Source: Akkermansiaceae bacterium UBA1506 (GTDB taxonomy: Bacteria; Verrucomicrobiota; Verrucomicrobiia; Verrucomicrobiales; DEV007). Taken from it: a DNA stretch of 9,465 bases. Each line of letters begins with the position of its first letter. Position 1 is the first letter of the stretch. Under the pieces are notes generated by a model, which made no database searches, was not told the origin of the DNA, and worked only from the letters and a program-made list of their open reading frames with translations. This document shows, one piece after another, positions 1 to 6,530 of this stretch. A program made the position numbers and the translations under genes. Where the stretch lies: assembly GCA_002323995.1 (NCBI GenBank), contig DCQY01000060.1, forward strand, positions 1-9,465, read 5' to 3'.

Positions 1-660
1 GGTTTTACTCTCAAGGAGACGTTGAGCGATGACGCGGCGCATGCCGGTCAGCGGTGTGTTATCGTTAGTGAGCCCAACTGTGGATGGCAGAAGGCCAAGA
101 TCGCTGCCGCTGCCGCTGCCTCCGCTAGGCGCGTATTCGACATCTTCTTTGACGATGCGACCGCCGGTGCCACTTCCACGTATGCGCGATAAATCGACAC
201 CTAGTTCGGCTGCAAGTTTGCGGGCAACTGGAGAGGCTTTTATTCGCTTACCACCAGCAGAAGGCGCTGGAGTTGAGTGTGGATCCGACGCTGGCGTTGG
301 CTCGGTCGTCTTTACCGTGGCAGACGCGTTAGTTTGCGGTGCGATTTCCGAAGGGGCCGCTTCTTCGATAGGAGCGGCTTCAACGGTCGGGGGATTGTCG
401 GCATCTTCAGGTGGTTCTTCACCCTCTTCGAGGATCAGGGCAAGAGTGGCTCCAAGGGGTGCGCTTTCGCCTTCTGCGACATAAATCTTATGAATAATGC
501 CCTCGTCGAATGATGGCATCGCCATAGTGGCTTTATCAGTTTCTACTTCGGCGATCTCTTCGTCCATAGAGACGGAGTCGCCTTCTTTCTTGAGCCACTT
601 AACGAGGGTTCCCTCGCTCATGGTGTCGCTCAGTTTGGGCATCGTGACGTAGGCAGCCAT
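1..660 (-). CDS. Dihydrolipoamide acetyltransferase (PDH E2), N-terminal part, cut by the left window edge
   Basis: This is the E2 core of the cytoplasmic pyruvate dehydrogenase complex. It transfers the acetyl group from E1 to CoA through a lipoyl-lysine arm. The frame is open from ATG (660-658) to base 1, giving 220 visible codons, with the remainder outside the window. Residues 1-78 form one lipoyl domain with the lipoylation motif ETDKATM, and Lys43 is the predicted lipoyl lysine. Residues 80-135 are a Pro/Ala/Glu-rich flexible linker. Residues 138-175 form the peripheral subunit-binding domain (KRIKASPVARKLA, then GTGGRIVKEDV), followed by a Gly/Ser linker at 179-186. Residues from about 203 (TPLTGMRRVIAQRL) begin the catalytic acyltransferase domain. 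The gene lies 42 bp downstream of the E1beta gene on the same strand, which supports PDH rather than another 2-oxoacid dehydrogenase. The leader before the ATG is A/T-rich without a clear Shine-Dalgarno motif. The symbol could be pdhC or aceF. Confidence 0.95.
   Translation of the reverse strand, partial: MAAYVTMPKLSDTMSEGTLVKWLKKEGDSVSMDEEIAEVETDKATMAMPSFDEGIIHKIYVAEGESAPLGATLALILEEGEEPPEDADNPPTVEAAPIEEAAPSEIAPQTNASATVKTTEPTPASDPHSTPAPSAGGKRIKASPVARKLAAELGVDLSRIRGSGTGGRIVKEDVEYAPSGGSGSGSDLGLLPSTVGLTNDNTPLTGMRRVIAQRLLESKT
103..120. repeat. Three tandem copies of GCTGCC in the E2 linker
   Basis: Three perfect copies of the hexamer GCTGCC stand in tandem. On the minus strand they encode a Gly-Ser run in the linker between the subunit-binding and catalytic domains of E2. 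Such a repeat could change linker length by slippage without shifting the frame. It is short and may simply reflect a low-complexity flexible linker. Confidence 0.6.
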
Positions 661-694
661 TTAGAATTTTCTACAGTTAATTGTTATATTGTAA

Positions 695-708
695 TGTTAG
701 GCCTAACA
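695..708. repeat. 14-bp perfect palindrome spanning the pdhB stop codon
   Basis: TGTTAGGCCTAACA is a perfect 14-bp palindrome that includes the pdhB stop codon (TAG, read at 705-703). It sits 35 bp before the E2 start. It could be a protein-binding site or a very small hairpin between the two cistrons. No T-run follows it on the minus strand, so it does not look like an intrinsic terminator, and it may be chance. Confidence 0.35.
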
Positions 709-1698
709 GATAGTCAAAGCGCGCTCTACAATTTCTTCCGGCGCGGGCAGTTGGAGTTTCTCGATCGCTGGGCTGTAGAATGCCGGAGCATCTGCGCTGG
801 TGATACGCAGCACGGGAGCGTCGAGATCATCAAAGGCTTGTTCCATGATCATGGAAGAAACTTGAGCGCCGATTCCACAGAAGGGCTTATTTTCTTCGAC
901 GTAAATGGCGCGGTGCGTCTTTCGCACTGATTCCATGATGGCCTGCTCGTCGAGCGGGCGAATGGATCGCAGGTCGAGAACCTCAGCGTTGATATTATAC
1001 TTGTCGGCAAGGATGTCAGCGGCGGCGAGTGAGGTCACCACGGCCCGTCCGTGGGCGATCAATGATATGTCGGCTCCTTCCCGCTTCACCTTAGCTTTGC
1101 CGATCGGGACGATGAGTTCTCCATCGTCGAGTTCATCATTAGAGGGAACTTCTCCACTCATACCGTAGAGCACGGTGCTCTCCATGAAGTAGACCGGATC
1201 GTTATCCCTAATCGATGATTTAATGAGTCCCTTCACGTCGTGGGCATCTGAGGGTGATACCACTTTGAGGCCTGGCATGTTTGCAAAAATATTTTCTGGA
1301 GTGTGCGAGTGAGTGGCTCCTACATTAGTACCACCGTTGGCAGGTCCGCGGACCACAATGGGGACGTTAATGAGACCGCCGGACATGTAGCGGCAGGTAG
1401 CCGCATTGTTCATCATCTGGTCGAATGCAACATAGGCGAAGCTGTAGAACATCAACTCCATCACTGGGCGAACACCGAGCATCGAGGCGCCGATTCCCAT
1501 ACCGATGAATCCGGCTTCTGAAATGGGGGCATCGATAACGCGCTTGTCGCCCCACTTGTTCCAAAGTCCTTCTGTAACTTTATAAGCTCCATTGTATTCG
1601 GCAACTTCCTCACCAATGATGACAACGTTGTCGTCATGGGCGAGTTCTTCGTCGAGTCCTTCACGGAGAGCTTCACGATAGGTGATTTCGCGTGGCAT
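703..1698 (-). CDS. pdhB: Pyruvate dehydrogenase E1 component, beta subunit
   Basis: This is the beta subunit (331 aa, the usual length) of the thiamine-diphosphate-dependent E1 enzyme. With the alpha subunit it decarboxylates pyruvate and acetylates the lipoyl arm of E2. Visible family features are the N-terminal ITYREALREGLDEEL, GEEVAEYNGAYKVT at residues 29-42, the SEAGFIGMGIGASMLGVRPV segment, FDQMMNNAA, and LDLRSIRPLDEQA of the transketolase C-terminal domain followed by YVEENKPFCGIGAQ. The gene is the middle cistron of a minus-strand pdhA-pdhB-E2 operon, 60 bp after pdhA and 42 bp before E2. The ATG at 1698 is preceded by AAAAAGAT rather than a strong Shine-Dalgarno motif, but the conserved N-terminus begins right after it. 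Acetoin dehydrogenase beta subunits are close relatives; the E1alpha and E2 neighbours favour PDH without excluding them. Confidence 0.95.
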   Translation of the reverse strand: MPREITYREALREGLDEELAHDDNVVIIGEEVAEYNGAYKVTEGLWNKWGDKRVIDAPISEAGFIGMGIGASMLGVRPVMELMFYSFAYVAFDQMMNNAATCRYMSGGLINVPIVVRGPANGGTNVGATHSHTPENIFANMPGLKVVSPSDAHDVKGLIKSSIRDNDPVYFMESTVLYGMSGEVPSNDELDDGELIVPIGKAKVKREGADISLIAHGRAVVTSLAAADILADKYNINAEVLDLRSIRPLDEQAIMESVRKTHRAIYVEENKPFCGIGAQVSSMIMEQAFDDLDAPVLRITSADAPAFYSPAIEKLQLPAPEEIVERALTIC

Positions 1699-1759
1699 AT
1701 CTTTTTAAGGAAAAGTAAATAGGGTTTTGGGCGGGTGGCCAGACAGGATTCCGTTGGGC

Positions 1760-2845
1760 TTAGCCATGGAAAAAGTGACGCCCGGTGCGTCCGGCTTCGG
1801 TATTGTTGTCAACTTCCCAATAGATGTCGTCGAAGATCTCGGACTCGTCGGGATAGGGGCTCTTGATCGCAAATTTGGCCGCGGCATCGGCTTCAGCTCC
1901 AGCTTCCTTATTGATTTGCTTGAAGTCATCGGTAGTAATGACGCCTTCTTCGATGAGGGTGTGAGTCCAAAAATCAATCGGGTCATGTTCATCCATGTAT
2001 TCCCTAATTTCTTCTTTCGTCCGGTATTTCTCGGCGTTGGCATCTGCCACGGAGTGTCCCTTGTGACGGTAGGTTTTGATCTCGAGGAGGGTGGGGCGTG
2101 AGTGTTCGTGGGCACGCTCGACTGCCTTGTTAACGCCGGCACGGATTTCGTAAAGGCTAACCCCATCGATTTTGGCCCAGTCCATGTTGTAACCCTCGGC
2201 GCGAGCGGCAAGGCCTTCTTCGGGATGCGCGGAGGAGCGAAGTTGGGAAGTGCCCATGGAGTAACCGTTATTTTCGATAATGAAGATAACAGGGAGATCC
2301 CAGAGGGCCGCAAGGTTGAGGGCCTCGTGGAAAGCGCCTTGGTTAATAGCTCCATCGCCAAGGTAGCAGAGGCAACACCCTTTCTGGCCGAAATATTTCA
2401 CACCAAAAGCGAGTCCGGTGCCAAGAGGAGTTTGGCCGCCTACGATGCCGTGACCACCCCAGTAATTTTTGTCTGGGGCGAAATAGTGCATTGATCCACC
2501 TTTGCCTTTAGAGCAGCCAGTTTTCTTCCCAAAGACCTCCGCCATGCACTCGTCCATACTCATACCAACAGCTAAAGCATGACCGTGGTCGCGATAAGCG
2601 GTGATAACGTGATCGTGCTCGCCTAGTAGGGAGATTGATCCAACCGCGACGGATTCTTGTCCAATGTATAGGTGAAGGAATCCGCCGATTGATCCAGCGT
2701 GGTAATGCTTCAGCGAAGTCTGCTCAAATCGTCGAATGCGGACCATGGTGCGAAGCAACCCGATCTTTTCTTCATTACTTAACGAGGCGTTAATCGGATC
2801 GTCAGCGTATTCTGCAGTGGATTTTGGTGGAGTCTTTGAGGCCAT
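1760..2845 (-). CDS. pdhA: Pyruvate dehydrogenase E1 component, alpha subunit
   Basis: This is the alpha subunit (361 aa) of the heterotetrameric E1 of the pyruvate dehydrogenase complex, which binds thiamine diphosphate and Mg2+. The thiamine-diphosphate motif is complete: GDG at residues 163-165, Asn168, and NN at 192-193, followed by GYSMGTS. Other family signatures are GGFLHLYIGQESVAVG (54-69), the YRDHGHALA segment (84-92), KGKGGSMHYF (113-122) and the conserved loop YRHKGHS (259-265) with a downstream YRTKEE. An N-terminal extension of about 25 residues, rich in Lys, Pro and Asp, precedes the domain. It is the first gene of the minus-strand PDH operon and diverges from mnmG across 146 bp. 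No strong Shine-Dalgarno motif stands before the ATG (CACAGAG-ATG). The long open frames antisense to this gene are shadows. Confidence 0.96.
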   Translation of the reverse strand: MASKTPPKSTAEYADDPINASLSNEEKIGLLRTMVRIRRFEQTSLKHYHAGSIGGFLHLYIGQESVAVGSISLLGEHDHVITAYRDHGHALAVGMSMDECMAEVFGKKTGCSKGKGGSMHYFAPDKNYWGGHGIVGGQTPLGTGLAFGVKYFGQKGCCLCYLGDGAINQGAFHEALNLAALWDLPVIFIIENNGYSMGTSQLRSSAHPEEGLAARAEGYNMDWAKIDGVSLYEIRAGVNKAVERAHEHSRPTLLEIKTYRHKGHSVADANAEKYRTKEEIREYMDEHDPIDFWTHTLIEEGVITTDDFKQINKEAGAEADAAAKFAIKSPYPDESEIFDDIYWEVDNNTEAGRTGRHFFHG

Positions 2846-2886
2846 CTCTGTGAAAAAATTATCCCTCGAGTTGGAAGGATGCGGAC

Positions 2887-2921
2887 GTTAGCTTAAAGTA
2901 GCAACTTAGGAAAACGCTAAC
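2887..2921. repeat. Inverted repeat GTTAGC-N23-GCTAAC upstream of pdhA
   Basis: Two perfectly complementary 6-bp arms (2887-2892 and 2916-2921) are separated by 23 bp within the pdhA-mnmG intergenic region. The spacing of 29 bp between arm starts could suit a dimeric regulator or an mRNA leader hairpin of pdhA. Six-base arms at this distance also occur by chance, so the call is weak. Confidence 0.25.
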
Positions 2922-2930
2922 TCGACGAAT

Positions 2931-2960
2931 TTGGCGAAAAATATGTCGGATTCATGTAAA
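2931..2960 (+). promoter_or_regulatory. Candidate sigma-70 promoter for mnmG
   Basis: TTGGCG (2931-2936, 4 of 6 matches to TTGACA) is separated by 18 bp from TGTAAA (2955-2960, 4 of 6 matches to TATAAT). Initiation would fall around 2967, inside the parS-like palindrome, leaving a leader of about 25 bases before the mnmG ATG. Both boxes are imperfect, and the bacterium's promoter consensus is unknown. Confidence 0.25.
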
Positions 2961-2976
2961 TGTTCCACGTGGAACA
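2961..2976. promoter_or_regulatory. parS: parS-like ParB-binding site (perfect palindrome)
   Basis: TGTTCCACGTGGAACA is a perfect 16-bp palindrome. It extends to a 22-bp perfect palindrome (2958-2979) with AAA/TTT flanks. It belongs to the well-known bacterial parS family (consensus close to TGTTTCACGTGAAACA; the CC/GG version is known from Pseudomonas). ParB loads on such sites, clamps and spreads on DNA, and with ParA and SMC organises and segregates the replication origin. The site is non-coding, 15 bp before the mnmG start. Since mnmG (gidA) is frequently close to oriC and the parAB genes, this suggests an origin-proximal position. The identification rests on sequence match only. Confidence 0.85.
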
Positions 2977-2991
2977 TTTTAGACAATTGAG

Positions 2992-4851
2992 ATGTTTGTT
3001 TACCCAAAAAAATACGACGTACTAATAATCGGAGGTGGTCATGCTGGTTGCGAAGCGGCTTTAGCGGCTTCTCGGGTGGGTGCTCAGGTCGCGATGCTGA
3101 GCCAAAACCTCGATACGCTTGGCGCGATGTCCTGTAATCCGGCCATTGGTGGCCTTGGTAAGGGCCACATGGTCCGTGAGATCGATGCTTTGGGTGGGAT
3201 GATGGGCTTAAATACTGACGCGACAGCAATTCAGTTCCGCACTTTGAACTCCAGAAAGGGGCCCAGTGTCCGTGCGCCTCGAGCACAGTGCGATAAAAAA
3301 GCCTACCAGTTCCGGATGAAGTGGTTGTTGGAGGGACAGGGAAATATCGAATTGCATCAGGGCAATGTCGCTCAATTACTGGTCGAGGACGACGAAGTGA
3401 AAGGCGTGGAGACTTCACTCGGATTGAGAGTTGAGGCTGTCTCCGTGGTTGTCACGACGGGAACCTTTATGAGAGGGCTGATGCACGTAGGGCTTCAGAA
3501 TCAGCAAGGGGGGCGCATGGGGGACGCGACTTCCACACTGAGTGACGACCTGATCCGCCTTGGTTTTGAAGTGGAGCGTTTCAAGACGGGAACGCCGTGC
3601 CGACTGAACGGCAATTCAATTAACTTGGCAAAGTGTGAGCGCCAGGACGGTGATAATCCTCCGCCCTTGTTCTCTTTCCGCTCCCATTTAGAGGGGAGGG
3701 AAGCGGATGATATTTTTAGCCTGAATGACTGGGCGGATCCCTCGTTCCACGTGGAACAACTGCCCTGCTGGATTACCTACACAAATCAGGCCACCCATGA
3801 CGTGATCAATGCCAACCTCGATAAGTCTCCGATGTATTCCGGGAAAATTGAGGGGGTGGGCCCACGCTACTGCCCTTCAATCGAAGACAAGGTCGTGCGT
3901 TTTGCTGAGAAGGAACGGCATCAGGTTTTTCTGGAGCCAGAGGGACGCCAGACCCATGAATATTACGTTAATGGTGTCTCTACCTCTCTTCCATTCGAGG
4001 TTCAGTATGAGTTCATTCGCTCAATTCCGGGTCTGGAGGACGTTGAAATCATTCGGCCAGGATACGCTGTGGAGTACGATTACTGCCTACCAACACAGTT
4101 ATCGCCGACCTTGGAAACCAAGCGAATCGCTGGCCTCTACTTTGCCGGACAAATTAATGGCACCTCAGGCTATGAGGAAGCAGCCGGTCAGGGGTTGGTA
4201 GCCGGCGCCAATGCCGCATTGAAGGTTGCTCGTCGTGGCGAGTTTATTCTCGGGAGAGCCGAATCCTACATCGGAGTGATGATCGATGATCTGGTGACTA
4301 AGGGAACTGATGAGCCGTACCGAATGTTCACCAGCCGAGCTGAACATCGCCTTCTGCTTCGCCACGATAACGCTGACCTGCGCTTGGTAGAGAAGGCTTA
4401 CGAGCACGGGTTGATTGATGAGGATTTTAGAGAGCAGACCTTCGAGAAGCGTGAGCGCATTGAAGCATTGACCCATCAACTTGAGAATACTCACACGGCA
4501 GAGGGTTCTCTAGCGAAGTGGCTGCGTCGCCCAGAATCCTCCTGGAATGACTTCGACAACGATTTAAAGGGAAACTTCAGTCCAGCCATCTGGGAGCAGA
4601 CAGAAATAGACATCAAATATGAAGGCTACATTAAACGACAGAGCGATATGGTGGAAAAGACGCGGCGCATGGAAGAAAAGCTGATTCCGGATTGGGTCGA
4701 ATATGGGGCTATTACTGGCCTTAAGAGGGAAGCCCAGACCAAACTCCAGCACATTAAGCCTAAAACCCTCGGGCAGGCTGGAAGAATTAGTGGAATTACT
4801 CCTGCCGACATCTCGCTTCTTGCAGTATGGTTGGAGCGCGGCAGTCGCTGA
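2992..4851 (+). CDS. mnmG: tRNA uridine-5-carboxymethylaminomethyl modification enzyme MnmG (GidA)
   Basis: MnmG is an FAD enzyme that, with the GTPase MnmE, installs the carboxymethylaminomethyl group at C5 of wobble uridine-34 in a subset of tRNAs. At 619 aa it is of normal length (E. coli about 629). Residues 9-21 (DVLIIGGGHAGCE) form the FAD dinucleotide fold. The two catalytic cysteines are present: Cys48 in SCNPAIGGLGKGH and Cys294 in GPRYCPSIEDK. The second family signature follows (YAVEYDY, then FAGQINGTSGYEEAAGQG), with FTSRAEHRLLLRHDNADLRL and a C-terminal KYEGYIKRQ domain that contacts MnmE. Between FSFR and LPCWITYTN the protein has about 17 more residues than E. coli MnmG, and these include FHVEQ (252-256), encoded by a second parS-like site. 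The ATG at 2992 begins directly at the fold and has no good Shine-Dalgarno motif. It appears to be the first gene of a plus-strand unit. Confidence 0.97.
   Translation: MFVYPKKYDVLIIGGGHAGCEAALAASRVGAQVAMLSQNLDTLGAMSCNPAIGGLGKGHMVREIDALGGMMGLNTDATAIQFRTLNSRKGPSVRAPRAQCDKKAYQFRMKWLLEGQGNIELHQGNVAQLLVEDDEVKGVETSLGLRVEAVSVVVTTGTFMRGLMHVGLQNQQGGRMGDATSTLSDDLIRLGFEVERFKTGTPCRLNGNSINLAKCERQDGDNPPPLFSFRSHLEGREADDIFSLNDWADPSFHVEQLPCWITYTNQATHDVINANLDKSPMYSGKIEGVGPRYCPSIEDKVVRFAEKERHQVFLEPEGRQTHEYYVNGVSTSLPFEVQYEFIRSIPGLEDVEIIRPGYAVEYDYCLPTQLSPTLETKRIAGLYFAGQINGTSGYEEAAGQGLVAGANAALKVARRGEFILGRAESYIGVMIDDLVTKGTDEPYRMFTSRAEHRLLLRHDNADLRLVEKAYEHGLIDEDFREQTFEKRERIEALTHQLENTHTAEGSLAKWLRRPESSWNDFDNDLKGNFSPAIWEQTEIDIKYEGYIKRQSDMVEKTRRMEEKLIPDWVEYGAITGLKREAQTKLQHIKPKTLGQAGRISGITPADISLLAVWLERGSR
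3743..3758. promoter_or_regulatory. parS: Second parS-like ParB-binding site, inside the mnmG coding sequence
   Basis: CGTTCCACGTGGAACA matches the intergenic site at 15 of 16 positions; only the first base differs (C for T). Its central 14 bp are a perfect palindrome. It is read in mnmG as the codons for Phe-His-Val-Glu-Gln (252-256), in an insertion relative to E. coli MnmG. The two sites are 782 bp apart centre to centre. Intragenic parS sites are common in bacteria, and clusters near the origin are typical. ParB binding here is inferred from sequence only. Confidence 0.8.
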
Positions 4852-4857
4852 CTCTGT

Positions 4858-5682
4858 ATGCCTAAGGTTTTATTTATTGCGGGACTCGTCCTGTTTTGGT
4901 TCCTTCCTTCCGTTCTCGGGGAGGACGAGTTGGTCCGTTTTCCAAAGGACCACGGGTTCTTGCCCCGCAATTGGATCTTGGATCCCATTGGAGCTGAGGT
5001 GGAAGTTTTGAAGCCGGAATATCGCGCATCCGCCGAGGCAATCATTCAAAAGGCGCTGGCAAAATACTCCGAAGCGATAGTGAGGGAGTTCCTTGAAGGG
5101 GTTTCGATCGTGGGTTCGTTGAGATTCTATGATGTTGGTTACGGGGGCACCTATATGGCGAAGGGCCGCCAAATCGTTCTAGTTTACCGTCCTACGTTTG
5201 ATGCGCGTGGGTTCGAGCAGCGCTTTCACCATGAATTTGCTTCGATTCTATTGAAGAATAATGAAGCCCTCTTCGATGGTAATCGCTGGCGTTCGGCCAA
5301 CGGGAGTGATTTCTCTTACCGCGCTCCCGGTATTGTTGAAGAGCAGAGAGGAGATCGCTCTGAGGCGACGCGTGTCCTTGCTGCCGAGCAGAAAAGGACG
5401 GGAGGATCGGGTAGTAGCCTTTTGCGATTGGACGAAGATTTGATGGAAGAAGGATTCTTAACCCCCTACAACCGAGTCTCCGTGGAGCAGGACATGAATG
5501 AGCTGGCAGCTCATCTTTTTACCAATCCTGATCTCTGGGGTTTTTGTGAACGTTTCCCTCGTATCGACCAGAAAGTTGACGTCCTAATCGACTTCTATCG
5601 AAAGCTTGATCCAAATATGGATCGGCTCTATTTTCGGCAGATCGCGATCCAGCCGGGCGCTGCGTCTGAGCCAGAGCTATGA
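4858..5682 (+). CDS. Predicted secreted zincin-like protein of unknown function
   Basis: I do not recognise a characterised homologue of this 274-aa protein. Residues 1-21 look like a Sec signal peptide: Lys3, a hydrophobic stretch at 4-20, and a possible cleavage after VLG before EDE. Export to the periplasm is therefore likely, and this supports the ATG at 4858. The sequence RFHHEFASILL (122-132) resembles the HExxH helix of zinc metallopeptidases, but the second His is Ser129. About 90 residues on, SVEQDMNELAAHLF (208-221) resembles the Glu-containing helix (EDxxE) that supplies the third ligand in gluzincin-like proteins, followed by FPRIDQKVDVLIDFYRKLDP. This layout resembles putative zinc-binding peptidase families of Bacteroidota and Verrucomicrobiota, but activity is uncertain with the altered motif. 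The gene starts 6 bp after mnmG and overlaps nadC by 4 bp. Its surroundings (tRNA modification, NAD and biotin genes) give no clear functional hint. Confidence 0.8.
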   Translation: MPKVLFIAGLVLFWFLPSVLGEDELVRFPKDHGFLPRNWILDPIGAEVEVLKPEYRASAEAIIQKALAKYSEAIVREFLEGVSIVGSLRFYDVGYGGTYMAKGRQIVLVYRPTFDARGFEQRFHHEFASILLKNNEALFDGNRWRSANGSDFSYRAPGIVEEQRGDRSEATRVLAAEQKRTGGSGSSLLRLDEDLMEEGFLTPYNRVSVEQDMNELAAHLFTNPDLWGFCERFPRIDQKVDVLIDFYRKLDPNMDRLYFRQIAIQPGAASEPEL

Positions 5683-6530
5683 ATTCCACCTCTCTTGCAC
5701 TCGTCAAAATGGCGCTGGAAGAGGACCTTCAAGACGTCGGGGATCTCACCAGCCTCAATTTTGTTGATGAAAATCATGAATCTGTAGGGCGGATCGTTAG
5801 CCGCGAGGAGGCTGTGATTTCTGGCCTTGAAGTGGCCGAAGAAGTTTGTTGCGAGGTGGACGGCGACCTGCGTTTTGTCGCTCTTGTCGATAATGGTCAG
5901 ATTGTGAGGCGAGGAGATGCGGTGTGTGAGCTGATCGGCAAGACCCGCTCAATTTTGACAGCCGAGCGAACTGTGTTGAATTTTTTGCAGCGACTGTCAG
6001 GAGTGGCAACGATATCCAAAACTTTTGTCGATCGTATCGAAGGTTCAGGAGCTGTTCTGCTCGATACTCGGAAAACTACGCCGGGTTGGCGAGCTTTGGA
6101 AAAAGCGGCCGTGGCTCATGGCGGAGCGACCAATCATAGGGCCGGTCTCTATGACGCGGTCATGGTGAAAGACAATCACTTGGCTGCAAACCTGACGCCA
6201 ATAAACCTGCCCGAGCAGCTAGAAGCTTTCAAAAGCGATCATTCGGGTCTTAAAATTGAAGTCGAAGCTGATCGATTAGACCAGGTTGAAGCATTTCTGA
6301 AGATCGACGGGATCGATGTGATCCTACTGGATAACATGTCTAATCATCAACTCGCTTTGGCGGTAAAGATGCGAGATAAATTAGGCGTCAAGATTAAGCT
6401 TGAGGCCAGCGGTGGTGTCACTCTTAAAACAGTTCGCAGCATTGCTGAAACCGGGGTCGATTTTATCTCGGTCGGCGCTCTAACACACTCGGTCCGATCG
6501 ATCGATCTTGGGCTCGATTTATTTTCATGA
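5679..6530 (+). CDS. nadC: Nicotinate-nucleotide pyrophosphorylase (quinolinate phosphoribosyltransferase)
   Basis: NadC converts quinolinate and phosphoribosyl pyrophosphate into nicotinate mononucleotide, CO2 and pyrophosphate, joining de novo quinolinate synthesis to NAD. At 283 aa it has the usual length. Residues 12-25 (ALEEDLQDVGDLTS) are the typical start of the N-terminal domain. LTAERTVLNFLQRLSGVAT leads into the barrel. LLDTRKTTPGWRALEK (Asp129, Arg131, Lys132), then HRAGLYDAVMVKDNH (from His153), form the substrate and phosphate pocket. The C-terminal EASGGVTLKTV and VDFISVGALTHS carry the barrel phosphate-binding glycines. The ATG overlaps the stop codon of the preceding gene (ATGA, 5679-5682), and its own stop overlaps the birA start the same way, so translational coupling is likely. 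nadA and nadB are not in the window. Confidence 0.97.
   Translation: MNSTSLALVKMALEEDLQDVGDLTSLNFVDENHESVGRIVSREEAVISGLEVAEEVCCEVDGDLRFVALVDNGQIVRRGDAVCELIGKTRSILTAERTVLNFLQRLSGVATISKTFVDRIEGSGAVLLDTRKTTPGWRALEKAAVAHGGATNHRAGLYDAVMVKDNHLAANLTPINLPEQLEAFKSDHSGLKIEVEADRLDQVEAFLKIDGIDVILLDNMSNHQLALAVKMRDKLGVKIKLEASGGVTLKTVRSIAETGVDFISVGALTHSVRSIDLGLDLFS

Larger units (their letters stand above)
2846..2991. promoter_or_regulatory. Divergent intergenic region between pdhA and mnmG
   Basis: This 146-bp region separates the two divergently transcribed units and must hold the promoter of the PDH operon on one strand and of the mnmG unit on the other. It is A/T-richer than its flanks. It contains a perfect parS-like palindrome and, nearer pdhA, the inverted repeat GTTAGC (2887-2892) / GCTAAC (2916-2921). 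I found no convincing sigma-70 promoter for pdhA; a GATAAT hexamer read on the minus strand near 2860 has no matching -35 box. Confidence 0.6.

Noticed and set aside
1727..2494. Long plus-strand open frames antisense to pdhA
   Set aside because: They lie opposite a fully convincing E1alpha gene and follow from its codon use. Their protein sequences show no recognisable domain.
2855..2865. TTATCCCTC as a possible DnaA box in the intergenic region
   Set aside because: Only a partial match to TTATCCACA, and no cluster of such boxes is present, so there is no evidence for oriC itself in this window.
2906..3418. Minus-strand open frame of 170 codons containing MFHVEHLH
   Set aside because: It overlaps the mnmG start and the intergenic region. 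The MFHVEH string is just the translation of the parS palindrome, a familiar source of spurious proteins. No family resemblance elsewhere in it.
6495..6507. Three consecutive GATC sites (CGATCGATCGATC) near the end of nadC
   Set aside because: They encode conserved-looking NadC residues (RSIDLG) and the run is too short to argue for a methylation or origin element.
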